A DNA stretch of 64,000 nucleotides from Nocardia flavorosea (GTDB taxonomy: Bacteria; Actinomycetota; Actinomycetes; Mycobacteriales; Mycobacteriaceae), in contig NZ_JADLQL010000007.1 in NCBI RefSeq assembly GCF_015477805.1, positions 1 to 64,000 on the forward strand, given 5' to 3'. Below are positions 35,409 to 44,016 of the stretch, one piece after another. Position 1 is the first letter of the stretch, and every line of letters begins with the position of its first letter. Both the position numbers and the translations under genes were made by a program. The notes below the pieces were generated by a model that saw nothing but the letters and a program-made list of their open reading frames with translations, had not been told where the DNA came from and searched no databases.

Positions 35409-35879
35409 TCATTCGACCGGCTGGTTGCACACCTTCCAGTCGCCGTCGGTCCGGAACAACCACCAGGTGGAGGTCGCTTCCTCGTCCTCGACTCGGCTGG
35501 TCACTTCGATGGTCGCGGTCTCGCCGTTGATCTGCACCGGCCCGAATTTCGTGATCTCGATATCTTTTCCGGTCTCGCCGGGTTGCAGCCGCCCGGCCAA
35601 GGGTGAACGCGCCGGAACGAAACCGGGGCATACCGCTTCGCGTGGCGGTTCCGGGCCGTAGCGGTTGCTCACATCGGCGAACTCGCGGACCGCTCCCGCG
35701 ATCCGGTCGGAATCTGTGACATTTTTCTCAGCGGGTGCCAGCAGGCCGGTGAGCAGGATGCCGCCCAGGATCACGGCCGCGATCGCCGCGGCCACGACGA
35801 ACGGCGTGATCGTGCGCCGTGGCGGGGTGGTATCCGGGTCGGTGGCCGCCGGTTCGTCAGCGGGTCCGGAATCGCTCAT
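35409..35879 (-). CDS. Single-pass membrane protein with NTF2-like extracytoplasmic domain
   Basis: The product has 156 residues. A Pro/Asp/Thr-rich cytoplasmic N terminus is followed by a membrane helix (about 26-48) and a C-terminal domain with Cys84 and Cys151, ending WKVCNQPVE. This domain resembles the C-terminal domain of the 904-residue protein at 16902 (ending WKVCDPPAS), suggesting paralogy. Function is unknown. The ATG at 35879 is preferred, with an ATG four codons upstream as the alternative. Its gene ends 25 bp upstream of the predicted rhodanese-metZ promoter. Confidence 0.65.
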   Translation of the reverse strand: MSDSGPADEPAATDPDTTPPRRTITPFVVAAAIAAVILGGILLTGLLAPAEKNVTDSDRIAGAVREFADVSNRYGPEPPREAVCPGFVPARSPLAGRLQPGETGKDIEITKFGPVQINGETATIEVTSRVEDEEATSTWWLFRTDGDWKVCNQPVE

Positions 35880-36041
35880 ACCGATGATCATCCCTGGTCC
35901 CGGCAGCGGTGTGTGCCCACACCCCGATAGAATCGGGAATGACCGCGGGTGGACAGCACAGCAGTCGCCGCGGGGACGTGGGAAGACGTAGTGCCGGCCG
36001 ACCGGCACGGCGCGATGACGGCGCATACAAACCACGCGTCA

Positions 36042-36059
36042 ACTTAGCCTAAGCTAAGT
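36042..36059 (+). promoter_or_regulatory. Putative IdeR/DtxR iron box upstream of fprA
   Basis: ACTTAGCCTAAGCTAAGT is a perfect palindrome with seven-base arms and a four-base centre, close to the DtxR/IdeR consensus built from TTAGGnTAG half-sites. It lies 45 bp upstream of the fprA start. An iron-loaded IdeR would repress from here, linking reductase supply to iron demand. Confidence 0.65.
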
Positions 36060-36103
36060 GCAACGCCAGTGATTCTTTCGACCGATAAGGGTGCGCGAAA
36101 CAG

Positions 36104-37492
36104 ATGACCGAGCAGAAGGAAGCGAACCGCCCGCTTCGGATCGCGATCGTGGGGGCTGGTCCGGCGGGTATCTACGCCGCTGACGCGTTGATGAAATCGG
36201 ACGCCGACGTCTCGATCGACCTGTTCGAGCGGATGCCTGCCCCGTTCGGCCTGATCCGCTATGGTGTCGCGCCCGATCACCCCCGGATCAAGGGCATCAT
36301 CACGGCGCTGCACAAGGTGCTGGACAAGGAGCAGGTGCGCCTGCTCGGCAATATCGACTACGGCACCGATATCACGCTGTCGGATCTGCGGCGTTTCTAC
36401 GATGCGGTGATCTTCTCCACCGGCGCCAACGCCGACCGGGCATTGCCTATCCCGGGTATCGACCTGGACGGCTCCTACGGTGCCGCCGATTTCGTGTCCT
36501 GGTACGACGGGCATCCCGATGTGCCGCGTAGCTGGCCGCTGGACGCGGAGAAGGTCGCGGTGCTGGGCGTCGGCAATGTGGCGCTGGATGTGGCGCGGGT
36601 GCTGGCCAAGACCGGCGACGAACTGCTGCCGACCGAGATCCCGCCGAACGTCTACGCCGGCCTGAAGGAGAACAAGGCCGTCGAGGTGCACGTCTTCGGG
36701 CGCCGCGGTCCCGCGCAGGCCAAGTTCACGCCGCTGGAACTGCGCGAACTGGATCATTCGCCGACGATCGAGGTGATCGTCGATCCGGAGGACATCGACT
36801 ACGACGAGGGTTCGGAGGCCGCGCGCCGGCATTCAAAGCAGGTCGATATGGTCGCCAACACCCTCGAGCAGTGGGCGATCCGGGATCAGGGCGACCGCCC
36901 GCACAAACTGTTCCTGCACTTCTTCGAATCTCCTTCGGAGATCATCGGTGAGGACGGCAAGGTCGTCGGCCTGCGGACCGAACGCACCCAGCTCGACGGC
37001 ACCGGCAACGTCAAGGGCACCGGAGACTTCCGCGACTGGGATGTCCAGGCGGTCTACCGGGCCGTCGGCTACCTGTCGCAGAATATCTCGGAACTGCCCT
37101 TCGACGATCAGGCCGGGGTCATCCCGAACGAGGCCGGCCGTGTGCTCGTCGACGAGGACGCCGACGGCTCCGCGCGGTACATGCCGGGCACCTATGTGAC
37201 CGGTTGGATCAAACGCGGCCCGGTCGGGCTCATCGGCCACACCAAGGGCGACGCCAACGAGACGGTGGCCTGCCTGCTGGACGACAGCAAGAACTTCGGT
37301 GTCGCCGAGAACCCGCAGCCCGAGGCAGTGACCGAGTTCCTGGAAGGCCGCGGTATTCCGTTCACCACCTGGGCGGGCTGGTACCGCTTGGACGCGCACG
37401 AGCGTTCGCTGGGCGAGCCCGAGGGCCGGGAACGGGTCAAGGTCGTCGAACGCGAAGATATGCTGCGCGCCAGCGAGCCCCACAAGGTGTAA
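36104..37492 (+). CDS. fprA: Ferredoxin/adrenodoxin-type NADP reductase
   Basis: The product has 462 residues. It transfers electrons between NADPH and ferredoxin through FAD. The FAD-binding motif VGAGPAGIYAA, the adrenodoxin-reductase signature PFGLIRYGVAPDHPRIKG and the NADP motif VLGVGNVALDVAR are present, with GWIKRGPVGLIGHTKGDA near the C terminus. Mycobacterial FprA supports cytochrome P450 and iron-sulfur chemistry; the ferredoxin partner is not in the window. A DtxR/IdeR-like palindrome upstream predicts iron regulation, and a hairpin terminator follows directly. Confidence 0.95.
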   Translation: MTEQKEANRPLRIAIVGAGPAGIYAADALMKSDADVSIDLFERMPAPFGLIRYGVAPDHPRIKGIITALHKVLDKEQVRLLGNIDYGTDITLSDLRRFYDAVIFSTGANADRALPIPGIDLDGSYGAADFVSWYDGHPDVPRSWPLDAEKVAVLGVGNVALDVARVLAKTGDELLPTEIPPNVYAGLKENKAVEVHVFGRRGPAQAKFTPLELRELDHSPTIEVIVDPEDIDYDEGSEAARRHSKQVDMVANTLEQWAIRDQGDRPHKLFLHFFESPSEIIGEDGKVVGLRTERTQLDGTGNVKGTGDFRDWDVQAVYRAVGYLSQNISELPFDDQAGVIPNEAGRVLVDEDADGSARYMPGTYVTGWIKRGPVGLIGHTKGDANETVACLLDDSKNFGVAENPQPEAVTEFLEGRGIPFTTWAGWYRLDAHERSLGEPEGRERVKVVEREDMLRASEPHKV

Positions 37493-37499
37493 CTTTCCG

Positions 37500-37529
37500 G
37501 CCCGCTCCAGGAGGTTTCCCGGAGCGGGC
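37500..37529 (+). terminator. Hairpin terminator of fprA
   Basis: GCCCGCTCC (37500-37508) pairs with GGAGCGGGC (37521-37529) around a 12-base loop, seven bases past the fprA stop. There is no strong U-tract. Confidence 0.75.
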
Positions 37530-37560
37530 ATCACCCCGACGTATCAGGCATTCTGTATCC

Positions 37561-38445
37561 GTGTTCGATGCCCATGTGCACATCATCGATCCGCGTTTTC
37601 CGCTGATCGAGAACGAGGGCTACCTACCGGAGCCGTACACCATCGCCGATTACCGGCGCCGGATGTCGCGGTTCGAGGTCGCCGGCGGCGCGGTGGTCAG
37701 CGCCTCCTTCCAGGCCGACGACCAGAGCTACCTGCGGGCCGCGCTGGCCGAACTCGGGCCGGGCTGGGTCGGGGTCACCCGGCTCGACCTGGACGCCTCC
37801 GATGCGGAAATCCTCGATCTGCACGAGGCCGGGGTGCGGGCGGTGCGGTTCAACCTCAAACGCGCCGCCACCGATATCGCCGGAATGACCCGCCAGGCGC
37901 TGCGGGCACACGAACTCGTGGGCTGGCATGTGGAAATCTACGTCGACGGCCAGATGCTGGCCTCGCTGCAGCCGGTGATCCTGAAACTGCCCAAGGTGTC
38001 CGTCGATCACCTCGGGATGTCCGAGGAAGGGCTGTCGTACCTGCTCGACCTGGTCGATCGGGGTGCCCGGGTGAAGGCGACCGGTTTCGGGCGGGTCGAT
38101 ATGGACGTCGCGACGGCGCTGCGCCGCATCCACGCAGTGAACCCCGAAGCGCTCATGTTCGGCAGCGATCTGCCCGGCACCCGCGCCGGCCGCCCGTTCC
38201 GGGAAGCCGATGTGGAGTTGATCGCCGATGTGGTCGGCACCGATATGCATGCCGTTCTCGAGGACAACGCCCGCGCGTTCTACGGTCTGCCGCCGATCGA
38301 TCGCACCCTCGAGGATCCGACGCCGACACTTCCGCTGTTCGCCCCCTCGCTCCGGGAGGCCGCCCGCCGTCCCGCCTCCGACGGCACCACCCGGCCCCTG
38401 CCCATTCTCGATCCGAAGTCGGGTCGCCCGCCCGGCCGAAGCTGA
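37561..38445 (+). CDS. Amidohydrolase-2 family metal-dependent hydrolase
   Basis: The product has 294 residues. The TIM-barrel amidohydrolase signature starts at the N terminus (FDAHVHIIDPRFP), followed by SVDHLGMSEEG and GSDLPGTRAGRPF as the later metal and acid sites. Close relatives are 2-pyrone-4,6-dicarboxylate lactonase-like hydrolases, but the substrate is not determined. The GTG at 37561 was chosen because the family motif begins at residue 2; no Shine-Dalgarno sequence is visible. It is convergent with the DUF456 gene, with 7 bp between stops. Confidence 0.85.
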   Translation: MFDAHVHIIDPRFPLIENEGYLPEPYTIADYRRRMSRFEVAGGAVVSASFQADDQSYLRAALAELGPGWVGVTRLDLDASDAEILDLHEAGVRAVRFNLKRAATDIAGMTRQALRAHELVGWHVEIYVDGQMLASLQPVILKLPKVSVDHLGMSEEGLSYLLDLVDRGARVKATGFGRVDMDVATALRRIHAVNPEALMFGSDLPGTRAGRPFREADVELIADVVGTDMHAVLEDNARAFYGLPPIDRTLEDPTPTLPLFAPSLREAARRPASDGTTRPLPILDPKSGRPPGRS

Positions 38446-38452
38446 GAACTTC

Positions 38453-38935
38453 TCAGGCGGCAATCGCCCCGATCACCCAGACGCCACTCGCGAGCAGTGC
38501 GCCCAAAAGTTCCACCAGGATCGACAGACCCACCCCCTTGATCGCATGTTTGCTCGACGCCCACGCCTGCCGGTTGTCGGGCATCCGGGCCATTTCCGAC
38601 AGATACACCCCCACCACGAAACCCACGAACAGGCCGACCACCGGGATCACGAAGAAACCGACGATTCCGGCGAGCCCACCCAGCAGCAGAGTCCGGTTCG
38701 GAATCCCGGCCTCCTTCAGATTCCGGCCGGGCCAGGTGTACTTCACCACCCCCGAGATCACCAGCAGCAACGTGCTGATGGCCAGCACCACCCAGGCCAT
38801 GGTGCCGCCGGTGAGGAAAGCCCACACCGCGACCGCCGCGAAGATCAGGATCACCCCGGGCAGAATCGGCACCACGATGCCGACCAGGCCGACCAGAATC
38901 GCCAGGCCGACGACGATTTCACCCCATACGCTCAC
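38453..38935 (-). CDS. DUF456 family membrane protein
   Basis: The product has 160 residues with four or five membrane helices. The GLVGIVVPILPGVILIF pattern, the YTWPGRN segment and the glycine-rich GLFVGFVVGVYLSE helix are typical of DUF456 proteins. No function is established. The GTG at 38935 is the first sensible start. It is monocistronic, with a start-to-start gap of about 145 bp to the divergent MOSC gene. Confidence 0.82.
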   Translation of the reverse strand: MSVWGEIVVGLAILVGLVGIVVPILPGVILIFAAVAVWAFLTGGTMAWVVLAISTLLLVISGVVKYTWPGRNLKEAGIPNRTLLLGGLAGIVGFFVIPVVGLFVGFVVGVYLSEMARMPDNRQAWASSKHAIKGVGLSILVELLGALLASGVWVIGAIAA

Positions 38936-39081
38936 ATCACCAACGTAACCCGAGTCCGGGTGCCGGGTCGGCGGAAACCCGGACGCCGAGAGCGGGACCG
39001 TCGCGGGGGGGTCGATACAATCACCGCCGCGCGAGGATCGAGCCCGGCGACGGGTAACCGAGTTGAGGAGGTCGACAACTG

Positions 39082-39888
39082 GTGCAGGTGACGACTCTGC
39101 GCAGATATCCGGTGAAATCCATGCTCGGTGAGGATGTCTCGGAGCTGGTGGTCGACGAATCCGGTGCCTTCGGCGACCGGGCGCTGGCTGTGATCGATAC
39201 GGCCACCGGCCGGGTCGCCACCGCCAAACAGCCACGGTCGTGGCGGCAACTGCTGCAATGCTCCGCTGCCGGAGACCCGGGCCGGGTGCACATCACCTTG
39301 CCGGACGGACGCACTGTCGAGGCCGGTGCGGGCGATACCGCCCGACTGCTCAGCGGCCTACTGGAGCGCGATGTCCGCCTTGCCGATCAGCGGGTCGACG
39401 GAATCGAAATGGAGCGAGCCGACCCCGACGAGGTACTGGCCCGAGGAATTGATGCGGCCTCGAACTATGTGACCGGGCCCGTGGCCAGTGCCACTCCGGG
39501 AACGTCCTTCGTCGACTACGCTCCGCTGCACTTGATCACCACCGCCACCCTCGACCGGCTCGATATCGAGGCCGTGCGATACCGGCCGAACCTGATTGTC
39601 ACCACCCCCGCGGAGTTTCCGCCCTACGGCGAGAACGACTGGGTCGGAAAGGAATTGTCCATCGGCGAGGTGCGGTTGTCGGCGATCACCACCACCCCCC
39701 GCTGCGCGGTGCCGACCTTGGAGCACGGTGACCTTCCCCGCGCACCCGAGGCAGTCCGCCGCCCGATGGCCGAGAACCGGGTCGCTGTCGCCATCCCGGG
39801 CCGCGGTGCTCTGCCCTGTGCCGGGGTATATCTGACCGTGCTGCAAGGCGGCACCATCGGCACCGGAGACCGGCTGGTGATCCACTAG
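39082..39888 (+). CDS. MOSC-domain protein
   Basis: The product has 268 residues. An N-terminal beta-barrel (LRRYPVKSMLGEDVSEL, FGDRALAVID) precedes a MOSC domain with the conserved cysteine in TTTPRCAVPT and a C-terminal LPCAGVYLTVLQGGTIGTGDRL. MOSC proteins bind the molybdenum cofactor and carry out sulfur transfer or N-hydroxylated substrate reduction, as in the mARC and YiiM families. The partner here is unknown. The GTG at 39082 follows GAGGAGG by 11 bases. Confidence 0.88.
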   Translation: MQVTTLRRYPVKSMLGEDVSELVVDESGAFGDRALAVIDTATGRVATAKQPRSWRQLLQCSAAGDPGRVHITLPDGRTVEAGAGDTARLLSGLLERDVRLADQRVDGIEMERADPDEVLARGIDAASNYVTGPVASATPGTSFVDYAPLHLITTATLDRLDIEAVRYRPNLIVTTPAEFPPYGENDWVGKELSIGEVRLSAITTTPRCAVPTLEHGDLPRAPEAVRRPMAENRVAVAIPGRGALPCAGVYLTVLQGGTIGTGDRLVIH

Positions 39889-40001
39889 ATCGTTCGCGCC
39901 GTGGTGGAATTCGTACTGCCGCCGGTGTTCTTCCGGCCGACCGGGTGAGCGGCCGACCGGACCGATATCCGCGCGCCGGGCCATCCGGCGTCGTCCCTCG
40001 A

Positions 40002-40505
40002 TCAGCCCTTTGCGATTTCGTCGCGCCAGACCGGGCTGTCGACATAGTGGTTGTCGTACTGCTGCGAGCTGTCCCGGATCTCCTGGACGGTCGCCTCGCC
40101 GCGATACACCCGTTCCAGCAGTCGGTAGTAGTCGAACCGGTGCAGGCCCGGTGTGAAGACCACGAGCAGTTCGGCTTCCGAATCGGGTGCCGGGGCGAAG
40201 GCGTGCGGCACGGTCGGGGGCACGGTGAGGAAATCGCCGCGTTCGAGCCGGACGATCTCGTCGCCGAGCAGGAAGCGCATGGACCCGTCGAGTACCAGGA
40301 ACATTTCGGTGGCCGCGGTGTGGAAATGCGAGGGGGCGCCGGGCGATCCCTTCGAGAAGGTCGCCTTGTTGGCGGTGAGTGCACCGCCGGTATCGCCGGC
40401 GTCGGCCAGCAGGGTGATGAGGCTCAGCGCACCGTCCTGGAGCGTCGCCGCGTCGCCGGAACGAACGAGGACCGGAGCCGCGGACTGCTGAGTGGTCGTT
40501 GCCAT
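40002..40505 (-). CDS. Cupin-domain protein
   Basis: The product has 167 residues. One cupin barrel carries the metal ligands His60, His62, Glu67 (SHFHTAATEMFLVLDG) and His101 (PPTVPHAF). It resembles quercetin-dioxygenase-type single cupins; the reaction is unknown. The ATG at 40505 is preceded by GGGAGATCACC. It lies 101 bp downstream of a PadR regulator on the same strand, so the PadR protein may regulate it or be co-transcribed with it. Confidence 0.88.
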   Translation of the reverse strand: MATTTQQSAAPVLVRSGDAATLQDGALSLITLLADAGDTGGALTANKATFSKGSPGAPSHFHTAATEMFLVLDGSMRFLLGDEIVRLERGDFLTVPPTVPHAFAPAPDSEAELLVVFTPGLHRFDYYRLLERVYRGEATVQEIRDSSQQYDNHYVDSPVWRDEIAKG

Positions 40506-40606
40506 GGTGATCTCCCTGTGCTTGTGCGACTCGGCGCCGCGTTCTTGTGTGTCGACAGGTCGACGAGACAGGGCCGGACAGTGTGACATCCGTCGGCGCC
40601 CAGGGC

Positions 40607-41152
40607 TCAGCGTGGTGCGGTGAGTTTGTCTATATCGGCGAGTACGCGCTCGTGCCAGTCGATTTCGCCCTGAATGCGGATGCGGGCGTGTTCGACGATC
40701 AAATCGTCGGCCATGTTCTGGTCCGGCCAGCGGCGGTCGATTTGGTGTTCGATACGGGAGCCGCGGGCGCGCAGGGCCGCGATCCGGTCTTCGAGGTAGC
40801 CGCGCAGCAGTTCGCGATCGAGGTCGGTGCTGACGGCGAGGGCCAGATCTACCGGGTCCGGGCGGAGGTCGACTTCGGTGAAGGCTTCGTCGCGGAGTGC
40901 GCGTAGCTCGCGGTGGCCTTCGTCGGTGATCTCGTAGACGGTGCGCGCGGGGAGGGCGCCTTGCTGTTCGGTGCGCAGGGGCCGGATCAGGCCCTCGTCG
41001 GCCATGCGATGCAGGGCGCCGTACAGCGAACCCGGTTTGACCTGGGACCACAGGTCGGCGCGGTCGAGGCGGGCGTCGCGCCGGATCTGATGACCGTGCA
41101 TGGGCCCGCGCCGGGAGAGTGCGGCGAGGACGAACAACCGGGTTTCGTTCAC
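40607..41152 (-). CDS. PadR-family transcriptional regulator
   Basis: The product has 181 residues. The PadR winged helix (FVLAALSRRGPMHGHQIRR, PGSLYGALHRMADEGLIRPL, TVYEITDEGHREL) occupies 5-85; the C-terminal half is the helical dimerisation region of the Vir/PadR-C type. The start is GTG 41152 or TTG 41155. It is divergent from def, and a palindrome in the shared promoter is a likely operator. Effector unknown; the cupin gene downstream is a candidate target. Confidence 0.9.
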   Translation of the reverse strand: MNETRLFVLAALSRRGPMHGHQIRRDARLDRADLWSQVKPGSLYGALHRMADEGLIRPLRTEQQGALPARTVYEITDEGHRELRALRDEAFTEVDLRPDPVDLALAVSTDLDRELLRGYLEDRIAALRARGSRIEHQIDRRWPDQNMADDLIVEHARIRIQGEIDWHERVLADIDKLTAPR

Positions 41153-41161
41153 CAAGTCAGT

Positions 41162-41191
41162 CTGACACGACTACTCGTATTTGAGTACTCT
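41162..41191 (+). promoter_or_regulatory. def promoter with overlapping palindrome
   Basis: CTGACA (41162-41167) and TACTCT (41186-41191) are separated by 18 bp, ending eight bases before the def ATG. The palindrome TACTC-N6-GAGTA (41172-41187) sits between and over the -10 element. It also lies just upstream of the PadR gene, so PadR could repress both genes from one site. Confidence 0.55.
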
Positions 41192-41199
41192 GCATCGAC

Positions 41200-41766
41200 A
41201 TGACAGTCCGACCGATTCTGATCGCCGGTGACCCGCGCCTGGTCACCCCGGCAACCCCGGTGACCGTGTTCGACGACGAACTGGCCGCCTTCGTCGAGGA
41301 CCTCTTCGAAACCAACACCGCCGCCAATGGCGCGGGCCTGGCCGCGAACCAGGTCGGCGACCCGCGCGCGGTTTTCGTCTACGACCTCGTGGATGCCGAC
41401 GGCCGGCATCGCGGGCATGTGGTGAATCCGGTCCTGAAAACCTCCGAGATCCCGGAAACCATGCCGGATCCGGACGACCTGGAAGGCTGCCTCTCGGTGC
41501 CGGGTGAGTGGTTTCCGACCGGGCGTGCGCACAGTGCCGAGGTCACCGGTGTCGATATGAACGGTGCACCTGTATCCGTCGAAGGTACGGGCTACCTGGC
41601 GCGCTGCTTACAGCACGAAACCGACCATCTCGCCGGTCGCCTCTACCTGGACCGGCTGCTCGGCCGTAACCGCCGCGAGGCCCGCCGCATGGTCAAACAG
41701 CGGCAGTGGACCGAACCGGGGCGCAGCTGGCTTCCGGGCGTCGATCCCGGCATGGACGAAAACTGA
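41200..41766 (+). CDS. def: Peptide deformylase
   Basis: The product has 188 residues. It removes the N-formyl group from nascent proteins. All three motifs are intact: [17 protein letters not shown] (Cys97) and QHETDH (His139, Glu140, His143), which bind the catalytic metal. The C-terminal extension after 150 is basic then Pro/Gly-rich, as in mycobacterial Def. No fmt gene is adjacent. The following 213 bp (41767-41979) contain no gene, only the transporter promoter region. Confidence 0.97.
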   Translation: MTVRPILIAGDPRLVTPATPVTVFDDELAAFVEDLFETNTAANGAGLAANQVGDPRAVFVYDLVDADGRHRGHVVNPVLKTSEIPETMPDPDDLEGCLSVPGEWFPTGRAHSAEVTGVDMNGAPVSVEGTGYLARCLQHETDHLAGRLYLDRLLGRNRREARRMVKQRQWTEPGRSWLPGVDPGMDEN

Positions 41767-41930
41767 ATCCGCGGGGTCGAGTCGAATTCGCCGAAGCCGG
41801 CCGGGCAATCCGCGCGGCCGGTGGGCGAGGCGGCGGGTTGTGCGCAAGCGCGATGTGGTTCGCATGAGTTGAAACAGCCTGAGGCTGCCTTGTCCGTCTT
41901 CGGGGAGATATAGAGTATTACCGCGCCGGT

Positions 41931-41950
41931 ATGTAGTAGCTATGCTACAT
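41931..41950 (+). promoter_or_regulatory. Palindromic operator candidate upstream of an ABC transporter
   Basis: ATGTAG-N8-CTACAT forms perfect six-base arms about 30 bp before the transporter ATG. The transporter operon ends with an XRE-type regulator, which is the obvious candidate to bind here and autoregulate the operon. Confidence 0.55.
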
Positions 41951-41979
41951 TCTGTAGGGGTTGGGCGTTGGGAGGCGTT

Positions 41980-42909
41980 ATGATTCCGGGTGACGAGGTG
42001 GTACTCGATGTTGCCGCGCTACGAATGCGCTACGACACCACGGAGGTACTGCGCGATGTGACATTCCAGGCGCGGCGCGGGGAAGTTCTGGTGATGCTCG
42101 GGCCGAACGGGGCGGGGAAGACCACCACCATCGAGGTTCTGGAGGGATTCCGCGCGCGATCGGCGGGGGAGGTACGCGTCCTGGGGGTCGATCCGGCGCA
42201 CGGCGACGAAGCCTGGCGGGCGCGGATCGGTGTGGTTTTGCAGTCCTGGCGCGACCACGCCAAATGGCGGGTGCGCGAACTGCTCGGTCATCTCGGTGCC
42301 TTCTATCGGCCCTACTCCGACGAGCGGGCCCGCAAGCCCTGGGATACGGCGGAACTCATCGAACTGGTGGGGCTCACCGAGCAGGCGGGCGCCAAGATCT
42401 CCGCCCTGTCCGGTGGGCAGCGGCGACGGCTGGATGTGGCGATCGGGATCGTCGGCCGGCCGGAATTGCTGTTCATGGACGAGCCCACCGCCGGTTTCGA
42501 CCCCGCGGCCCGGCGGGATTTCCACGATCTCGTGCACCGGCTCGCCGACCTCGAGGACACCACGGTGCTGCTCACCACCCACGACCTGGACGAGGCGGAG
42601 AAGCTCGCCGACCGGATCCTGATCCTGGCCGGTGGGCGGATCATCGCCGACGGTTCGGCCGATGAACTTTCCCGCAGTATCGCCGGGGAGGCCGAGGTGC
42701 GCTGGACCGTGGGCGATCAGCGGTTCGTGCACACCACCACGGAGTCGACGAAATACGTGCACGAACTGTTCGAACAGCACGGCGACCGGATCGGCGATCT
42801 CGAGATTCGGCGTGCGTCGCTGGAGGACACCTACATGACATTGGTCCGCCGGCATGAATCCGGAGAGCCCGGGGCAGCGATACATACTCTCGCGGAGGTC
42901 ACCCGATGA
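41980..42909 (+). CDS. ABC transporter ATP-binding protein
   Basis: The product has 309 residues. Walker A GPNGAGKT, signature LSGGQRRR, Walker B LLFMDEP and the switch histidine in LLTTHDLDEAEK are intact. The C-terminal 80 residues form the accessory domain found in multidrug/daunorubicin-type exporters. The ATG at 41980 follows GGGAGG. Its stop overlaps the permease ATG (ATGA). Probable ATPase of an efflux system. Confidence 0.92.
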   Translation: MIPGDEVVLDVAALRMRYDTTEVLRDVTFQARRGEVLVMLGPNGAGKTTTIEVLEGFRARSAGEVRVLGVDPAHGDEAWRARIGVVLQSWRDHAKWRVRELLGHLGAFYRPYSDERARKPWDTAELIELVGLTEQAGAKISALSGGQRRRLDVAIGIVGRPELLFMDEPTAGFDPAARRDFHDLVHRLADLEDTTVLLTTHDLDEAEKLADRILILAGGRIIADGSADELSRSIAGEAEVRWTVGDQRFVHTTTESTKYVHELFEQHGDRIGDLEIRRASLEDTYMTLVRRHESGEPGAAIHTLAEVTR

Positions 42910-43757
42910 ATCCCACCGCCACCGCCGTTCGCGGCGGTTTCGCCCGCGCCTGGATCGAACTACGGCAGATGTACCTCAACGCACCCGAACTCATCGCGCA
43001 GTTCCTCACTCCCGCTCTGGCCCTGTGTGCGCTCTACCTATTGCGCAACCGGGAGTACACCGACAGCGGACTGTCGATCGCCGAACTCGCGCTTCCCGGG
43101 CTGCTCGGCAGCATCATCGCCTTCAACGGCCTGTTCGCGATCACCAATGTGCTGGTGCTCGACCGCGAGGACGGCACTCTCTTGCGGGCCAAGACCATTC
43201 CGAACGGCATGGTCGGATACTTCGTCGGCAAGATCACGACGGCGGCGGGATCGGTTCTCGTGCAGGTGCTCGTGGTACTGATAGCCGGCCTGCTGATCAT
43301 CGGCGGATCTTCACTGGACGGCCCCGGCGCGTGGTTCACGTTCGGCTGGGTGATCCTGCTCGGCCTGCTCGCCACCCTGCCGGCCGGCGCGATCCTCGGT
43401 GGAATTCTCGAGGGCCCACGCGCAACCTTCCTGCTGACCATGCCGCTGATGGGACTCATCGCGATCTCCGGGATCTTCTACCCGATCACGGCGCTGCCCG
43501 GATGGTTACAGGCCGTGGCGCAGGTCTTCCCGATGTACTGGGCGGGCCTCGGTATGCGGTCGGCACTGCTACCGCCGGATACGGTAACCATCGAGATCGG
43601 CGAGTCCTGGCGGCATCTCGAAACCGCCGCCGTACTGGGGGCATGGGCCGTCGTGGGCCTGCTCATCGCGCCGGTAGTGTTGCGACGCATGGCGCGTCAC
43701 GAATCAGGGTCGAGTATGGCCGCCCGGCGGGAGAAGGCGATGCAGCGTGCCTTCTGA
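42906..43757 (+). CDS. ABC-2 type permease
   Basis: The product has 283 residues with six membrane helices and the ABC-2 pattern (LVLDREDGTLLRAKTIPNG, then the conserved GIFYPITALPGWLQAVAQVFPMYW segment). It pairs with the upstream ATPase to export a small molecule, peptide or lipid; the substrate is unknown. It overlaps the ATPase by four bases and the downstream regulator by 11. Confidence 0.92.
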   Translation: MNPTATAVRGGFARAWIELRQMYLNAPELIAQFLTPALALCALYLLRNREYTDSGLSIAELALPGLLGSIIAFNGLFAITNVLVLDREDGTLLRAKTIPNGMVGYFVGKITTAAGSVLVQVLVVLIAGLLIIGGSSLDGPGAWFTFGWVILLGLLATLPAGAILGGILEGPRATFLLTMPLMGLIAISGIFYPITALPGWLQAVAQVFPMYWAGLGMRSALLPPDTVTIEIGESWRHLETAAVLGAWAVVGLLIAPVVLRRMARHESGSSMAARREKAMQRAF

Positions 43758-43989
43758 GGTCATCTACAACCGCATCGCGATGTTGCGCGCCGAGCGCGGT
43801 ATCTCGCGGCGGCAGCTGGCCGAGGCGCTGGGCGTCCACTATCAGACCGTCGGCTACCTCGAACGCGGCGAATACAGTCCCAGCCTGCACCTGGCGCTGC
43901 GGATCGCGGCGTATTTCGAGGTGGCGGTGGAGGTCGTGTTCTCCGTCGAACCGTTCCCACGTCTCGGCTCGGGCAGCGAAACCGCCTGA
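43747..43989 (+). CDS. XRE-family helix-turn-helix regulator
   Basis: The product has 80 residues and is almost entirely one HTH_3 domain (NRIAMLRAERGISRRQLAEALGVHYQT is split over residues 8-34; LERGEYSPSLHLALRIA follows). It has no sensor domain. The GTG at 43747 overlaps the permease gene by 11 bases, so it is the third gene of the transporter operon and likely an autoregulator, possibly of the palindrome at 41931-41950. Confidence 0.9.
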   Translation: MPSEVIYNRIAMLRAERGISRRQLAEALGVHYQTVGYLERGEYSPSLHLALRIAAYFEVAVEVVFSVEPFPRLGSGSETA

Positions 43990-44016
43990 CCCAGGCCGGT
44001 CGCGTTGGTTACCGAA

